54,620 bases of DNA from Caribbeanibacter sp964518305 (GCA_964518305.1 CAZFDK010000013.1:1-54620), one strand, 5' to 3'. Positions 35,340-44,422 are shown, numbered from the stretch's first letter. Numbers and translations: made by a program. The notes: generated by a model not told the origin, from the sequence alone.

Positions 35340-35951
35340 ATGGCGCTCACCAAGCGACAGAAGGAGATCCTCGACTTCATCCGGTCCTTCGTCGAGGAGT
35401 ACGGCTACTCGCCGAGCTTCGAGGAGATCGCCGAATTCTTCGGGTACCGGTCCCTGGCCACCGTCCACGAGCACCTCTCGAACCTCGAGGCCAAGGGATA
35501 CATCCGGAAGAACTACAACGAGAGCCGATCCATCGAGCTGGTGAGCGGCGACGACTCCGCCGCGCGACCAGCCGAGCTCCCGCTGTTCGGGCTGGTGGCC
35601 GCCGGGGAGCCCATCGAAGCCGTCGAGGGCAACGAGACCCTGGCCGTTCCCGAGGACATGGTGACGGGCACCCAGCACGATCATTACGTGTTGCGGGTGC
35701 GCGGGGACTCGATGATCGAGGAGCAGATCCGAGATGGCGACTACGTCGTCGTCCAGTCGCGGGAGACGGCCCACAACGGCGAGATGGTGATCGCGCTCAT
35801 CGACGACGAGCGGGCTACCGTGAAGAAGTTCTACCGGGAGAACGGCCACGTGCGGCTGCAGCCGGCGAACCCCGAGCTGTCGGAGATGATCTTCGACGAG
35901 GGACGGGTGCGGGTGCAGGGCATCGTGGTCGGCGTCATCCGGAAATACTGA
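35340..35951 (+). CDS. lexA: LexA repressor, SOS response regulator
   Basis: 203 residues. N-terminal winged helix (LTKRQKEILDFIRSF, YSPSFEEIAEFFGYRS with the recognition helix ATVHEHLSNLEAKGY), then the S24 self-cleavage domain: cleavage site A88-G89 (FGLVAAGEP), nucleophile S124 in RVRGDSMIE and general-base K162 in ATVKKFY. All the parts for RecA-induced autolysis are present. GAGGAG lies 7 bases before the ATG. Divergent from trpC. Confidence 0.95.
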   Translation: MALTKRQKEILDFIRSFVEEYGYSPSFEEIAEFFGYRSLATVHEHLSNLEAKGYIRKNYNESRSIELVSGDDSAARPAELPLFGLVAAGEPIEAVEGNETLAVPEDMVTGTQHDHYVLRVRGDSMIEEQIRDGDYVVVQSRETAHNGEMVIALIDDERATVKKFYRENGHVRLQPANPELSEMIFDEGRVRVQGIVVGVIRKY

Positions 35952-36038
35952 CGGAAGAGCACGGACGGAAGGGCCGAGCACACCGGCGGCCCGCCGGAGA
36001 TCACGAACACACCGCTGACCGCAGAGGGAGAGGAGCCG

Positions 36039-36272
36039 ATGTCGAACGAGGGCGGGACGATGCTTCGAATCGCCGTGGAGGAGCTGGCGCGCCGGCGGGA
36101 GGACCGCCGAGTCGAGGCCGGTGCCACGGCAACGTCCGCGACGGGCGGCCGGAAGCGGATGTTCATGGCCGGCCGCGTGGGACCCGACGCCTCACGTGTG
36201 CATTACGCCGAGTCGGCCCGGCCGCCGGTGGACGGCCCCTGGGATCTGACCCTGGTGGTACGGCCTCGCTGA
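36039..36272 (+). CDS. Small basic protein (hypothetical)
   Basis: 77 residues, 87 bases after lexA. A strong GGGAGAGGAG site precedes the ATG. An amphipathic N-terminal helix (TMLRIAVEELARRREDRRVE) is followed by a Thr/Ala linker and KRMFMAGRVGPDASRVHYAE, ending in LTLVVRPR. No membrane segment or known motif. Possibly cotranscribed with lexA and so SOS-linked; I do not recognise a family. Confidence 0.5.
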   Translation: MSNEGGTMLRIAVEELARRREDRRVEAGATATSATGGRKRMFMAGRVGPDASRVHYAESARPPVDGPWDLTLVVRPR

Positions 36273-36293
36273 GCTCGCCGCCGCGGCGGGACG

Positions 36294-37337
36294 TCAGCTC
36301 CCGGACTCGTTCCCGCTCTCCTGGCGTCGAGCGGCTGCGCGAAGCCGCTCGACAGTCTCCCACCCGGCGCCGCGGTCCATCGCCTCGCGGGCCCGCTCGA
36401 CGCCCTCCCCCAGGCTCTCCGAGCGTCCGCCCGCCCACAGCGCGGCGCCGGCGTTCAGCGCTACCGCGGCACGGCCGGCCTCCGGCCCCCGGCCCTGCAG
36501 AAGGCTCCGTGCCAGCTCGGCGTTCTCCTCCGGCCGTCCCCCGGCGAGGCCCCCTGCGTCCAGGTCGTGCCAGCCGAAGTCCTCCGGGTGCACCACGGCT
36601 TCCCGGGTGCCACCGTCCTCCACCACGACGGCCCGGGTCGCGGCGAGGGGGCTGAGCTCGTCCAGTCCCGGTTCGCCGTGGACCACCAGAGCGCGCTCGT
36701 GTCCCAGCTCCACCAGGGCATCCGCCACCAGCTGCATGAGATCCGGATCCGCGACGCCCACCACCTGCCGATCGACCCGGGCCGGATTCGTCAGGGGGCC
36801 CAGGACGTTGAAAACGGTGGCGAACTCCAGCTCGCTCCGCACGGAGGCCACGTGGCGCATGGCCGGGTGGTAGGCCGGGGCGAACATGAACGCGAAGTTG
36901 GTCTCCTCGAAGACCGGACCCAGCTCGTCGGGCTCCATCTCGATGTCCACGCCCAGCGTTTCGAGCACGTCGGCGCTGCCGCACTTCGAGCTGTACGACC
37001 GGTTTCCGTGCTTCGCCACGGGCTGGCCGGCGCCGGCCGCCAACAGCGCCGAGACGGTGGAGATGTTGAACGTGGTGAGGCTGCCGCCGCCGGTGCCGCA
37101 GGTATCCACGGGACGCTCCGTTTCGGCGGTCAGCGGAACCATGGCGCCGCGCAGGGCCCGGACCCCGCCGGCCACCTCCGAACCGGTCACGCCCCGTGCC
37201 CGGAGAGCCACCAGCAGCCCGGCGATCTCGGCGTCCGAGGACTCGCCGCGAATCACCTCGCCGAAGGCCCGCTCGGCCTCCTCGGACGTGAGGTTCTGAC
37301 CGTCGGTCAGCTTCCGGATGTAGCTCTGGATCGCCAT
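36294..37337 (-). CDS. trpD: Anthranilate phosphoribosyltransferase
   Basis: 347 residues. Motifs VDTCGTGGGSLTTFNIST (PRPP loop), VAKHGNRSYSSKCGSADVLE and FNVLGPLTNPARVDRQVVG. It supplies the substrate of TrpF but stands apart from trpCFBA, separated by lexA and converging on the small gene before it. Confidence 0.95.
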   Translation of the reverse strand: MAIQSYIRKLTDGQNLTSEEAERAFGEVIRGESSDAEIAGLLVALRARGVTGSEVAGGVRALRGAMVPLTAETERPVDTCGTGGGSLTTFNISTVSALLAAGAGQPVAKHGNRSYSSKCGSADVLETLGVDIEMEPDELGPVFEETNFAFMFAPAYHPAMRHVASVRSELEFATVFNVLGPLTNPARVDRQVVGVADPDLMQLVADALVELGHERALVVHGEPGLDELSPLAATRAVVVEDGGTREAVVHPEDFGWHDLDAGGLAGGRPEENAELARSLLQGRGPEAGRAAVALNAGAALWAGGRSESLGEGVERAREAMDRGAGWETVERLRAAARRQESGNESGS

Positions 37338-37490
37338 CGTACGTTCGTCGGGTCGGTGGATCTCGGTGGGGCGGAGCTCTGCGGCGCGGGGCGGCCGCCG
37401 GAACCCGTCGGAGCCCCTCCCGTGCCACGTGCCTGCCTACCGCGATGTCACCGGCTTGGTCCGCGGAGAGAGTCCGGTCCCGTGCCCGCG

Positions 37491-37520
37491 TTGACGCACG
37501 CGCTCGGCTCGGCGTAGCTT
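37491..37520 (+). promoter_or_regulatory. Promoter of the truA-purine operon
   Basis: TTGACG (37491-37496), an 18-base spacer and TAGCTT (37515-37520), 75 bases before the truA ATG, in the 258-base trpD/truA divergent gap. The -35 matches 5 of 6, the -10 only 3 of 6. No PurR-like box was recognised in the short leader. Confidence 0.45.
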
Positions 37521-37595
37521 CGCGGCGCGATCCGGCGCGGCGCGCCCCGGAGAGCCCGGCCCGCGTCTACCGATCTCCCCCCCAACCGCTCGTCC

Positions 37596-38396
37596 ATGCT
37601 GTACCGCGGCACGCTCCAGTACGACGGCACCGCCTTCCATGGCTGGCAGGTGCAGCCGGACGTCCGGACGGTCCAGGGCGACGTGGAGGCGGCTCTCTCC
37701 CGTCTCGAGGACCGGGAGGTGAGAGTGGAGTCCGCCGGACGGACGGACCGTGGCGTCCACGCGGCGGGCCAGGAGATCTCCTTCGAGGCCCGGCGGGACT
37801 GGGAGCCGAGCGAGCTCCCACGGGCGCTGAACGCCGTGCTCCCGGACGAGGTCTGCGCCGAGACGCTCGGTCCGGCGGATCCCGACTTCCACCCGCGCTT
37901 CGACGCGCGCCGGCGGCGCTACGAGTACTATCTCCGTCCGGAGCCGTCCTCCCGATCGCCGCTCCGCCGGGACCGCGTGTGGAGCACCCGGGACGAGCTG
38001 GACCCCCACCTCCTCTCCCGGGCCGCGGACCCGGTCCTGGGCGAGCAGTCCTTCGAGGCCTTCGCCAAGGCGGGACAGCCCGAGCGCGGGACCCGCTGCG
38101 ACGTGACCCGCGTGGAGTGGAGCACCACGGTACTGGGAGACCTGAGGCTTCACGTCGAGGCCGACCGGTTCCTCCATCACATGGTGCGGTACCTGGTCGC
38201 CACCATGGTGGACGAGGCCACCGGCCGACGGGATCCGGGTGAGCTCGAGAGCATGCTGGCCGGCGGAGCAGGCCCGCGCCCGCCCTCCCCCGCCCCTCCC
38301 CAGGGCCTGTACCTGACCGGCGTCCGGTACGCGGACGGATGGAACCGGCCTGCCGGCGTCCCGGGTCTGGTGGCGGAAGGGGGAGGGGCGGCGTGA
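37596..38396 (+). CDS. truA: tRNA pseudouridine(38-40) synthase
   Basis: 266 residues. YDGTAFHGWQ, the catalytic D51 in AGRTDRGVHA, RRYEYYLRP and FLHHMVRYLVATM mark the TruA fold. First gene in the purine operon, an uncommon place for it. Its stop overlaps the GTG of the next small frame (GTGA). The C-terminus has a Pro-rich insert (GPRPPSPAPPQGLYLTGVRY). Confidence 0.94.
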   Translation: MLYRGTLQYDGTAFHGWQVQPDVRTVQGDVEAALSRLEDREVRVESAGRTDRGVHAAGQEISFEARRDWEPSELPRALNAVLPDEVCAETLGPADPDFHPRFDARRRRYEYYLRPEPSSRSPLRRDRVWSTRDELDPHLLSRAADPVLGEQSFEAFAKAGQPERGTRCDVTRVEWSTTVLGDLRLHVEADRFLHHMVRYLVATMVDEATGRRDPGELESMLAGGAGPRPPSPAPPQGLYLTGVRYADGWNRPAGVPGLVAEGGGAA

Positions 38397-38575
38397 GCGA
38401 GGGGCGCTCCAGCGACCCGTCACGGGAGAGGATCCGGGGCCGACCGGTCCGGATCTCACGCAGCGCGGAGCGGGCCGTCGAGCTCTTTCGCCACTGCGCG
38501 GGGCGGGCACAGATTCTGGTCCACGCCTGCCGGGGCGGCACGCTGTTCACCACCTCCGTCTTCATCCGCGGCTGA
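38393..38575 (+). CDS. Small coupled ORF after truA (hypothetical)
   Basis: 60 residues from GTG 38393, overlapping the truA stop by 4 bp, with GGGAGGGGCGGC just upstream. Sequence is Arg/Ser-rich, then SAERAVELFRHCAGRAQILV and GGTLFTTSVFIRG. No family recognised. Position and ribosome site favour a real gene; the unremarkable composition argues for caution. Confidence 0.4.
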   Translation: MSEGRSSDPSRERIRGRPVRISRSAERAVELFRHCAGRAQILVHACRGGTLFTTSVFIRG

Positions 38576-38652
38576 CGAGCCCTCGTCGGCGGGCGTCCCC
38601 GCCGGGGGGGGGACCGCCGGCCGCCACACACGACCCCGACCGAGCGAGACCC

Positions 38653-40110
38653 GTGCCCGACGACGACAGCGACAGGCCCGAGAGCATCGCCAGCTACCCT
38701 CACCCGCTCATCGACCGGTACGCCTCGCCGGAGATGGCCGCCGTCTTCTCGCCCCGGCGCAAGGCCGAGACGTGGCGGGATCTGTGGATCGCCCTGGCCG
38801 AGACCCAGCGCGAGCTGGGGGTGGAGATCCCCGCCGGGGCCGTCGAGGCGCTGCGGGAAGCCCGGAACGAGATCGATTTGGAGCGGGTGGCGGAGATCGA
38901 GGGCCAGCTCCGCCACGACGTCATGGCCCACGTCCACCACTACGGCGAGGTTGCGGAGGCGGCGAAGGGCTATATCCACCTCGGGGCCACGAGCGCCTTC
39001 GTCACCGACAACGCCGACCTCCTGCGTCACCGGCGGGGCCTGGAGATCGTCCGCCGGCGCCTCCTGGGCGCCGTCTCCGCCCTGGCGGACTTCGCGAGCG
39101 AGCACCGCGCCGTTCCGGCACTGGGCTACACCCATCTCCAGCCCGCCCAGCCCACCACGGTGGGCAAGCGGGCCTGTCTCTGGATCCAGGACCTGCTGGC
39201 GGACCTCCGCGACGTGGAGCGCGCCCTCGGGGACCTCCGGCTCCGCGGCGCCCGGGGCACCACCGGCACCGAGGCCAGCTTCCTGGACCTCTTCGAGGGA
39301 GACGGCGAGAAGGTGGACCGCCTGAACCGCCGCCTGGCCGAACGGCTCGGCTTCCCCGGCGTCTACGACGTGGTGGGCCAGACCTATCCGCGGACCGTGG
39401 ACCGCCGCTGCCTGTCGGCGCTGGCCGGCGTGGGGGCCTCGACAGCGCGCTTCGGCCACGACATCCGACTCCTGCAGGGCTTCGGCGAGATGGAAGAACC
39501 CTTCCGCGAGAACCAGATCGGGTCCTCCGCCATGCCGTACAAGCGGAACCCCATGCGGGCGGAGCGCATCTGCGGCCTGTCCCGGCACCTCTGCACCCTG
39601 GAGACGGACGCCTCCTGGACGGCCTCCGTGCAGTGGCTGGAGCGATCGCTGGACGACTCCTCCAATCGACGGATCTCCCTGCCGGAGTCATACCTGGCGG
39701 CCGACGCCGTGCTGCAGATCGTGCAGAACGTGGCGTCGGGACTGGTCGTCCACGAGCCCGTGATCCGAGGGCGCCTGGACCGCTATCTGCCGTTCCTGGT
39801 GACCGAGAAGGTGCTGATCGCCGGTGTTCGGGCCGGCGGCGACCGGCAGGAGCTGCACGAGCGGATCCGTCGTCATGCCATGAATGCCCGCCGACGCATG
39901 GACGAGGGGGCGTCCGACAACGACTTCCTGGACCGGGTGGACGGCGATCCCGAGATTCCGCTGGAGCGGGACCACCTGGAGGAGCTGATCGTGCCCGAGG
40001 ATCTGGTCGGTCGCGCGCCGGAGCAGGTGGACCGGTTCCTGCAGGATCGGGTTGACCCGACGCTGGAGGAAGCCGATGACGTTCCCGAGGAGGTCGAGCT
40101 CCGGGTCTAG
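38653..40110 (+). CDS. purB: Adenylosuccinate lyase
   Basis: Catalyses two fumarate-releasing steps (SAICAR to AICAR, adenylosuccinate to AMP). 485 residues, the longer, eukaryote-like form: VMAHVHHYGEVAEAAKGYIHLGAT is split over the active site, with GYTHLQPAQPTTVGKR, RGTTGTEASFLDLFEGD and the signature GSSAMPYKRNPMRAE. It starts at GTG 38653 with only a weak ribosome site. Lies upstream of purC in the operon. Confidence 0.94.
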   Translation: MPDDDSDRPESIASYPHPLIDRYASPEMAAVFSPRRKAETWRDLWIALAETQRELGVEIPAGAVEALREARNEIDLERVAEIEGQLRHDVMAHVHHYGEVAEAAKGYIHLGATSAFVTDNADLLRHRRGLEIVRRRLLGAVSALADFASEHRAVPALGYTHLQPAQPTTVGKRACLWIQDLLADLRDVERALGDLRLRGARGTTGTEASFLDLFEGDGEKVDRLNRRLAERLGFPGVYDVVGQTYPRTVDRRCLSALAGVGASTARFGHDIRLLQGFGEMEEPFRENQIGSSAMPYKRNPMRAERICGLSRHLCTLETDASWTASVQWLERSLDDSSNRRISLPESYLAADAVLQIVQNVASGLVVHEPVIRGRLDRYLPFLVTEKVLIAGVRAGGDRQELHERIRRHAMNARRRMDEGASDNDFLDRVDGDPEIPLERDHLEELIVPEDLVGRAPEQVDRFLQDRVDPTLEEADDVPEEVELRV

Positions 40111-40199
40111 CCGGAGAGGACGTTCTCCTCCGGGCGCCGCCCGGCCGAGCCGCGACCCCGACGTTCGACCGCGACCACGTTTCCATCGGAGGACCGTCG

Positions 40200-41123
40200 A
40201 TGAGCGTCGTCGAATCCACGGATCTGCCCTATCCCCGCCTGAAGCAGGGGAAGGTGCGGGAGCTGTACGACGTGGACGACTACGTCCTGATGGTGGCCAG
40301 CGACCGGATCAGCGCCTTCGACTGCGTCCTCCCGGATCCCGTTCCGCAGAAGGGGGAGGTCCTCACCCAGATCTCCGCCTTCTGGTTCCGACGGACGGAG
40401 CACATCGTCCAGAACCACCTGGTGAGCGCCGACCCGGACGAGATCGTGCGCCGGGTGCCGGAGCTGGAGGAGACGCGCGAGCGATGGGCGTGGCGGGGGA
40501 TGCTGGTCCGGGCCGCCAATCCGTTCGACGTGGAGTGCGTCGTGCGCGGCTATCTGGCCGGATCGGGATGGCGGGAGTACCGGGAGGGCGGTCGGGTGTG
40601 CGGCCATGAGCTCCCGGATGGCCTCCGGCAGGGCGACCGGCTCCCGGAGTCGATCTTCACGCCGGCGACCAAGGCCGCGGAGGGCCACGACGAGAACATC
40701 AGCTTCGAGCAGATGAAGGACATCGTGGGGGCCAAGCTCGCGCACCACCTCCGGGAGCACAGCCTCGACCTGTACGAGTTCGGCAGCGCCCGGGCCGAGG
40801 AGGACGGGGTCCTCCTGGCGGACACGAAGTACGAGTTCGGTTTCGCGCACACCGGCGAGATCCTACTCATCGACGAGGTCATGACGCCGGACTCCTCGCG
40901 TTACTGGCCCGAGGAGGAGCACGAACCCGGCCGGTCGCAGCCGTCGCTGGACAAGCAGCCGGTGCGGGACTACCTGGAGGAGCTCGCGGGGAACGGCCAG
41001 TGGAACAAGGAGCCCCCTGCTCCCAGCCTGCCGGACGACGTGATCTCTGCCACCACCGATCGTTACCTCGAACTCTACCGCCGCGTCACCGGGGAGGAGC
41101 TCCCATCGCTGTATTCCGCGTAG
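40200..41123 (+). CDS. purC: Phosphoribosylaminoimidazole-succinocarboxamide synthase (SAICAR synthetase)
   Basis: 307 residues, the long form of PurC: LKQGKVRELYDVDDYVLMVA, SDRISAFDCVLPDPVPQKG, NPFDVECVVRGYLAGSGW, LLADTKYEFGF and LIDEVMTPDSSRYWP. Converts CAIR and aspartate to SAICAR. Its last 19 bases overlap the start of purS. Confidence 0.96.
   Translation: MSVVESTDLPYPRLKQGKVRELYDVDDYVLMVASDRISAFDCVLPDPVPQKGEVLTQISAFWFRRTEHIVQNHLVSADPDEIVRRVPELEETRERWAWRGMLVRAANPFDVECVVRGYLAGSGWREYREGGRVCGHELPDGLRQGDRLPESIFTPATKAAEGHDENISFEQMKDIVGAKLAHHLREHSLDLYEFGSARAEEDGVLLADTKYEFGFAHTGEILLIDEVMTPDSSRYWPEEEHEPGRSQPSLDKQPVRDYLEELAGNGQWNKEPPAPSLPDDVISATTDRYLELYRRVTGEELPSLYSA
41091..41107 (+). promoter_or_regulatory. 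Ribosome binding site and apparent ATC start of purS
   Basis: GGGGAGGAG (41091-41099) stands five bases before ATC (41105-41107), ideal spacing. It lies inside the end of purC. This site decides the purS start, because the frame has no ATG, GTG or TTG between a distant GTG at 41000 and the conserved core. Confidence 0.6.
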
Positions 41124-41386
41124 AGATCCGGATCACGCCGCGGGAGGGCGTCCTCGATCCCGAGGGGAAGACCATCGGGCGGGCCCTGGCACAGCTGGGT
41201 CACGAGGGCGTGGGCGAGGTCCACGCCGGACGGCTCGTGACCCTGGAGCTGGAGGCGCCGGACGCGGAGACGGCACGAGAGCGGACGACGGAGATGTGTG
41301 AAGAGCTCATCGCGAACCCGGTGATCGAGGACTACCACATCGACGTCGGGGAGTCCGCGGCGGAATCGCCGGCGGGCGCCTCCTGA
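41105..41386 (+). CDS. purS: Phosphoribosylformylglycinamidine synthase subunit PurS
   Basis: 93 residues. From ATC it would read (M)AVFRVEIRITPREGVLDPEG, matching the family's usual MAVFRVEI start, then GRLVTLELEAPDAETARE and NPVIEDYHIDV. PurS joins small PurL to PurQ. The alternative GTG at 41000 would add 35 non-homologous residues overlapping purC. Either an ATC initiator or a base error (ATG read as ATC) explains it. Confidence 0.88.
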   Translation: MAVFRVEIRITPREGVLDPEGKTIGRALAQLGHEGVGEVHAGRLVTLELEAPDAETARERTTEMCEELIANPVIEDYHIDVGESAAESPAGAS

Positions 41387-41399
41387 TGCGAGGGCAGCC

Positions 41400-42098
41400 G
41401 TGAAGTTCGGCATCGTTCGCTTTCCCGGCTCCAACAGCGACCTGGACTGTCACCGCGCCGTCACCGAGGGGCTGGGGGCTCGGGCCGAGTACCTGTGGCA
41501 CCGGGAGCACGACCTGAAGGGATCCGACGTGATCCTGCTCCCGGGCGGATTCTCCTACGGCGATTACCTGCGCGCCGGCGCCATCGCCCGGTTCAGCCCC
41601 ATCATGCGCGAAGTCGTGGACTTCGCCGGGCGGGGCGGCCCGGTGCTCGGCATCTGCAACGGCTTCCAGGTGCTGTGCGAGGCTCGACTCCTGCCCGGCG
41701 CCCTGGCCCGGAACGCGGGGCTCCGCTTCCAGAGCCGCCAGGTTTACGTCCGGGTCGAGACGGCGGACACGCCCTTCACCACCGCCTACGAAGAGGGCGA
41801 GGTCCTGGGCCTGCCCATCGCCAACGGAGAGGGTCGGTACGTGGCGGACGAGGAGACCCTGGATCGACTCGAGGGAGAAGAGCGGGTGGTGATCCGGTAC
41901 GTGGACGAGGACGGTCGGAGGAGCGACGCGGCCAACCCGAACGGCTCCGTGCGGGACATCGCGGGCCTCTGTAGCGCCGAGCGCAACGTGGTGGGCGTGA
42001 TGCCCCACCCCGAGCGGGCGAGTCTCCCCTACCTGGGATCCACCGACGGCCTCCGCTTCCTGGAGTCCGTCCTGACGCGCACCGCGGGGGCGAGATGA
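41400..42098 (+). CDS. purQ: Phosphoribosylformylglycinamidine synthase subunit PurQ (glutaminase)
   Basis: 232 residues, class I glutamine amidotransferase: FPGSNSDLDCHRAV, LPGGFSYGDYLRAGAIA, the nucleophile in LGICNGFQVLCE, and the His/Glu pair in GVMPHPERAS. GTG start with GAGGG. Supplies ammonia to PurL, whose gene overlaps it by 4 bp. Confidence 0.95.
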   Translation: MKFGIVRFPGSNSDLDCHRAVTEGLGARAEYLWHREHDLKGSDVILLPGGFSYGDYLRAGAIARFSPIMREVVDFAGRGGPVLGICNGFQVLCEARLLPGALARNAGLRFQSRQVYVRVETADTPFTTAYEEGEVLGLPIANGEGRYVADEETLDRLEGEERVVIRYVDEDGRRSDAANPNGSVRDIAGLCSAERNVVGVMPHPERASLPYLGSTDGLRFLESVLTRTAGAR

Positions 42099-44422
42099 GC
42101 GGGGGCGACGCCGAGGGCACGAGCGCCCTGCAGTCCGGACAGAGCCCACCCGACGAGGCGTATCCACCGGAGATCACGGCGCAGCTGGTGGAGGAGCACG
42201 GCCTGGACGAGCGGGAGTGGGAGCTCCTGCTGGAGGCGCTGGGCCGCGAGCCCACCTTCCCCGAGCTCGGTGTGTTCAGCGCCATGTGGTCGGAGCACTG
42301 CGGCTATCAGCACACGCGCCCCCTCCTGGCCGACCTCCCAACGGAGGGTCCGCAGGTGATACAGGGTCCCGGCGAGAACGCCGGCGTGGTGGACGCCGGC
42401 GAGGGCTGGGGCGTGGCCTTCAAGATCGAGTCCCACAACCACCCCTCCGCCGTGGAGCCCTACCAGGGGGCGGCCACCGGGGTCGGCGGCATCCTCCGCG
42501 ACGTCTTCACCATGGGCGCCCGGCCGGTGGCGATCTTCGACAGCCTCCGCTTCGGCTCCCTCGAATCCCCGCGCTCCCGCTACCTGCTGGACGGCGTGGT
42601 CCGGGGCGTCGGCGACTACGGCAACTGCGTCGGCGTACCCACGCTGGGCGGGGAGACCGTCTTCGACCCCATCTACGAGCGGAACCCGCTGGTCAACGTC
42701 ATGTGCGTCGGGTTCCTCCCGCAGGAGCGCCTGATCCGGGGGGAGGCGAAGGGCGTCGGCAACGCCGTCATGGCCGTGGGCGCCCGAACCGGCCGGGACG
42801 GCATCCACGGTGCGACCTTCGCCTCGGAGGAGCTCGACGAGGAGTCGGACAGCCGCCCCCAGGTGCAGGTGGGCGATCCGTTCACCGAGAAGCTGCTGCT
42901 GGAGGCCAGCCTGGAGCTTATCGAGCGGGACCTGCTCGTGGGCATCCAGGACATGGGCGCCGCGGGCCTCACCTCCAGCGCCACCGAGATGGCCGCCCGC
43001 AGCGGCACCGGCATCGAGATCGAGATCGGCCGGGTTCCCACCCGCGAGCCCGGCATGACACCCTACGAGATCCTGCTCTCGGAGTCGCAGGAGCGGATGC
43101 TCGTCGTCGCCCGACCGGAACGGGAGGAGGATGTCCGGGAGGTCCTGGATCGCTGGGAGCTGGAGGCGGCCACCATCGGGCGGGTCACCGACGACGGCCG
43201 GTTCCGGGTCCACCACGACGGGGAGACCGTGGTCGACATCCCGGTGGAGCCCCTGATCGACGGGTGCCCCACTTACGTCCGCGACGGCGTCGAGTGCGAG
43301 GAGGTGCGGGAACGCCGGGAGCGGGACCTCTCTCCCTACGTCGACCCCGGATCGGACCGGGAGGCCGAGGACGCGCTGCTCGAGATCCTGGACTCGCCCT
43401 CCGTGGGTTCGCGCCGCTGGATCTACGATCAGTACGACACCTCCGTGCAGACGCGCACGGTGGCCGGTCCCGGTGGCGACGCCGCCGTCCTTCGTCTCGC
43501 CGACACGAGGCGAGCAGTGGCAGCCACCGTGGACGGCAACGGCCGCTACGTCTACCTGCACCCGCGCCGCGGAGCACAGATCGCGGTGGCGGAGGCCGCA
43601 CGCAACCTGGCTTGCGTGGGCGCCCGTCCACTCGGCATCACCAACTGCCTCAACTTCGGCAACCCGGAGGGCCGGGCCGTTTACTACCAGCTGGAGGAGG
43701 CAGTGGCAGGGCTCGGGGAGGCCTGCCGCGCCCTGGACACGCCGGTGACCGGCGGCAACGCCTCGCTGTACAACGAGACGCCCGCCGGTCCCATCTATCC
43801 GACACCGTCGGTGGGCATGGTGGGCGTCATGGACGACCTCGAAGAGGTGATTCCACAGGGCTTCCGCCGATCCGGAGACGACGTCTGGCTCCTCGGACGA
43901 ACGCGGGACGAGATCGGGGCGTCCGAGTACCTTGCCGCCTGCCACGGTGTGGTGGCCGGCCCGCCACCCGCCCTGGACCTGGACGAAGCGAGTCGGCTCG
44001 TGGAGTTCCTGCTGGCGGCGACCGGGAACGGCCTCGTCGCCTCCGCCCACGACTGCTCCGACGGCGGGCTGGCCGTGGCCCTGACGGAGTCGGCGCTCTC
44101 GGCTCACATGGGTCCCCTCGGGGTACGGTGCGTCGTCCCCTCCTCCGGCGGCGAGCCGCTCCCTCCGGGCGCGGCGTTCTTCGGCGAGTCGCAGTCCCGG
44201 GTGGTGCTCTCCGCCGATCCCGATGCCGGCCCCGAGCTGCGCCGGACGGCCGAGGAGCACCGGATCCCTCTCGAGCGGATCGGGCAGGTCGGGGAACCCG
44301 GAGGACGCCTCCGTCTCTCGGCCGCGGGCCGGGAGATGGACATCGCCATGCACGAGATCCGCGACGCGTACGAGAACGCCCTTCCCCGCCGGATGGAGGA
44401 CCAGGCGGGCCTGACCACCTGA
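42095..44422 (+). CDS. purL: Phosphoribosylformylglycinamidine synthase subunit PurL (small type)
   Basis: 775 residues, the small PurL that works with PurS and PurQ. FSAMWSEHCGYQHTRPLL, FKIESHNHPSAVEPYQGAATG, QDMGAAGLTSSATEMAARSG and ITNCLNFGNPEGRAVYYQL are typical. It converts FGAR to FGAM with ATP. The ATG overlaps the purQ stop. An acidic/Gln-rich leader of about 25 residues precedes the fold. Confidence 0.96.
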   Translation: MSGGDAEGTSALQSGQSPPDEAYPPEITAQLVEEHGLDEREWELLLEALGREPTFPELGVFSAMWSEHCGYQHTRPLLADLPTEGPQVIQGPGENAGVVDAGEGWGVAFKIESHNHPSAVEPYQGAATGVGGILRDVFTMGARPVAIFDSLRFGSLESPRSRYLLDGVVRGVGDYGNCVGVPTLGGETVFDPIYERNPLVNVMCVGFLPQERLIRGEAKGVGNAVMAVGARTGRDGIHGATFASEELDEESDSRPQVQVGDPFTEKLLLEASLELIERDLLVGIQDMGAAGLTSSATEMAARSGTGIEIEIGRVPTREPGMTPYEILLSESQERMLVVARPEREEDVREVLDRWELEAATIGRVTDDGRFRVHHDGETVVDIPVEPLIDGCPTYVRDGVECEEVRERRERDLSPYVDPGSDREAEDALLEILDSPSVGSRRWIYDQYDTSVQTRTVAGPGGDAAVLRLADTRRAVAATVDGNGRYVYLHPRRGAQIAVAEAARNLACVGARPLGITNCLNFGNPEGRAVYYQLEEAVAGLGEACRALDTPVTGGNASLYNETPAGPIYPTPSVGMVGVMDDLEEVIPQGFRRSGDDVWLLGRTRDEIGASEYLAACHGVVAGPPPALDLDEASRLVEFLLAATGNGLVASAHDCSDGGLAVALTESALSAHMGPLGVRCVVPSSGGEPLPPGAAFFGESQSRVVLSADPDAGPELRRTAEEHRIPLERIGQVGEPGGRLRLSAAGREMDIAMHEIRDAYENALPRRMEDQAGLTT

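Noticed and set aside
41000..41386. GTG at 41000 as start of purS
   Set aside because: It adds 35 non-homologous residues overlapping purC by 124 bases and has no ribosome site; the site at 41091 points to ATC 41105.
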